64,000 nt of DNA from Psychrobacter glacincola. Lineage in GTDB: Bacteria > Pseudomonadota > Gammaproteobacteria > Pseudomonadales > Moraxellaceae. This document shows positions 63,672 to 64,000 of the stretch, piece by piece. The translations under genes and the position numbers were made by a program. The notes under the pieces were generated by a model. The model saw nothing but the letters and a program-made list of their open reading frames with translations, was not told the origin of the DNA and searched no databases. The stretch covers positions 1,178,001 to 1,242,000 of the forward strand of contig NZ_CAJGZH010000001.1 of NCBI RefSeq assembly GCF_904846075.1, in the 5' to 3' direction. The first letter of the stretch is position 1. Each line of letters starts with the position of its first letter.

Positions 63672-64000
63672 GAGACCATCCCAAATTCTGTGTAACTGCC
63701 ATTTAGATTAAATGCTTACTAATACGATCATCAAACATAATCATAAAGCGATTTAAAGCAGACGTCCAGTTACGAATGGGCATAGACCACTTTTTGGATG
63801 CCTGCTGAGTTGCTAAATAGACCACTTTAAATGCAGCCTGATCAGAGGGGAACACCTTACGCTTATTCACCGCCGTCCGAATCACACTGTTTAGCGACTC
63901 TATCGCATTGGTGGTATAAACCGCTTTTCTGATGTCTTTAGGGTAGCCAAAGAACACCGTTAAGCCCTCCCAGTTATTGCGCCAAGACTTAACCACGTGC
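63672..64000 (-). mobile_element. IS256-family element, partial at window end
   Basis: The terminal sequence GAGACCATCCCAAATTCTG, followed by TGTAACTGCC, is of the IS256 end type and lies about 11 bp after the stop of the preceding fragment. The transposase frame runs off the right edge. Confidence 0.8.
63703..64000 (-). CDS. IS256/mutator-family transposase, C-terminal part
   Basis: About 98 residues of the conserved C-terminal region of mutator-type transposases: WRNNWEGLTVFFGYPKDIRK, then AVYTTNAIESLNSVIRTAVN with the last catalytic Glu, FPSDQAAFKVVYLA and WSMPIRNWTSALNRF. The stop is at 63703-63705; the start lies beyond 64000. No frameshift in the visible part. Confidence 0.92.
   Translation of the reverse strand, partial: HVVKSWRNNWEGLTVFFGYPKDIRKAVYTTNAIESLNSVIRTAVNKRKVFPSDQAAFKVVYLATQQASKKWSMPIRNWTSALNRFMIMFDDRISKHLI

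Overview
The window looks like a chromosome segment of a gammaproteobacterium of the Moraxellaceae, most probably Psychrobacter. This is inferred from moderate-to-low GC, a CreB/CreC-type two-component pair, an extended-N-terminus PrmB and the overall protein sequences; no database search was possible.

1-15.2 kb is ordinary core chromosome: aspartokinase (lysC), alanyl-tRNA synthetase (alaS), a DUF389 membrane protein, a small two-helix membrane protein, an exported L,D-transpeptidase, prmB, aroC, a creB/creC pair and an Abhydrolase_2 carboxylesterase. At 15.26 kb lies ssrA (tmRNA), whose 3' end is the integration site of a P4-like genetic element.

15.63-26.36 kb is that element. It is bounded by 17-bp direct repeats (attL/attR), carries paired 12-bp-spaced arm-type sites at both ends, and encodes a tyrosine integrase, an AT-rich coiled-coil cargo protein, an AlpA-like regulator, a tight operon of small proteins ending in a DUF927 helicase/primase-like ATPase, and about 2 kb of repeat-rich non-coding DNA. 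The non-coding part holds a GGGACA/TGTCCC array, four tandem ~150-bp repeats with compensating hairpins, 26-bp phased repeats and a 7-bp microsatellite. A decayed zinc-ribbon gene and an AT-rich hexapeptide acetyltransferase follow. The element brings its own terminator to ssrA and has displaced the original ssrA terminator to the far side of attR.

26.4-63.7 kb is a type VI secretion (T6SS) locus. Minus-strand genes (41.7 down to 26.4 kb) begin with a VgrG carrying a transthyretin-like tail and run through a DUF2235 (Tle1-like) phospholipase effector, candidate immunity lipoproteins and DUF2931 proteins, a GH24 muramidase effector, a LysM-GH19-DUF5675 peptidoglycan effector and their candidate immunity lipoproteins; an IS3 element interrupts the last lipoprotein. 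Plus-strand genes (41.9-53.5 kb) encode sheath (TssB, TssC), tube (Hcp), baseplate (TssE, TssF, TssG), ClpV (TssH) and TssA. TssJ, TssK, TssL, TssM and a PAAR protein are not in the window. A second VgrG leads a vgrG-vasW-vasX-immunity module like that of Vibrio cholerae.

Several effector, adaptor, immunity and IS genes are broken by single-base length changes in homopolymers, while the core genes are intact. That is either real decay of the toxin arsenal or assembly error. Fragments of effector 3' ends between the immunity genes show past toxin exchange. The right end is cut up by an internally deleted IS3 element and the end of an IS256-family element that runs off the window.
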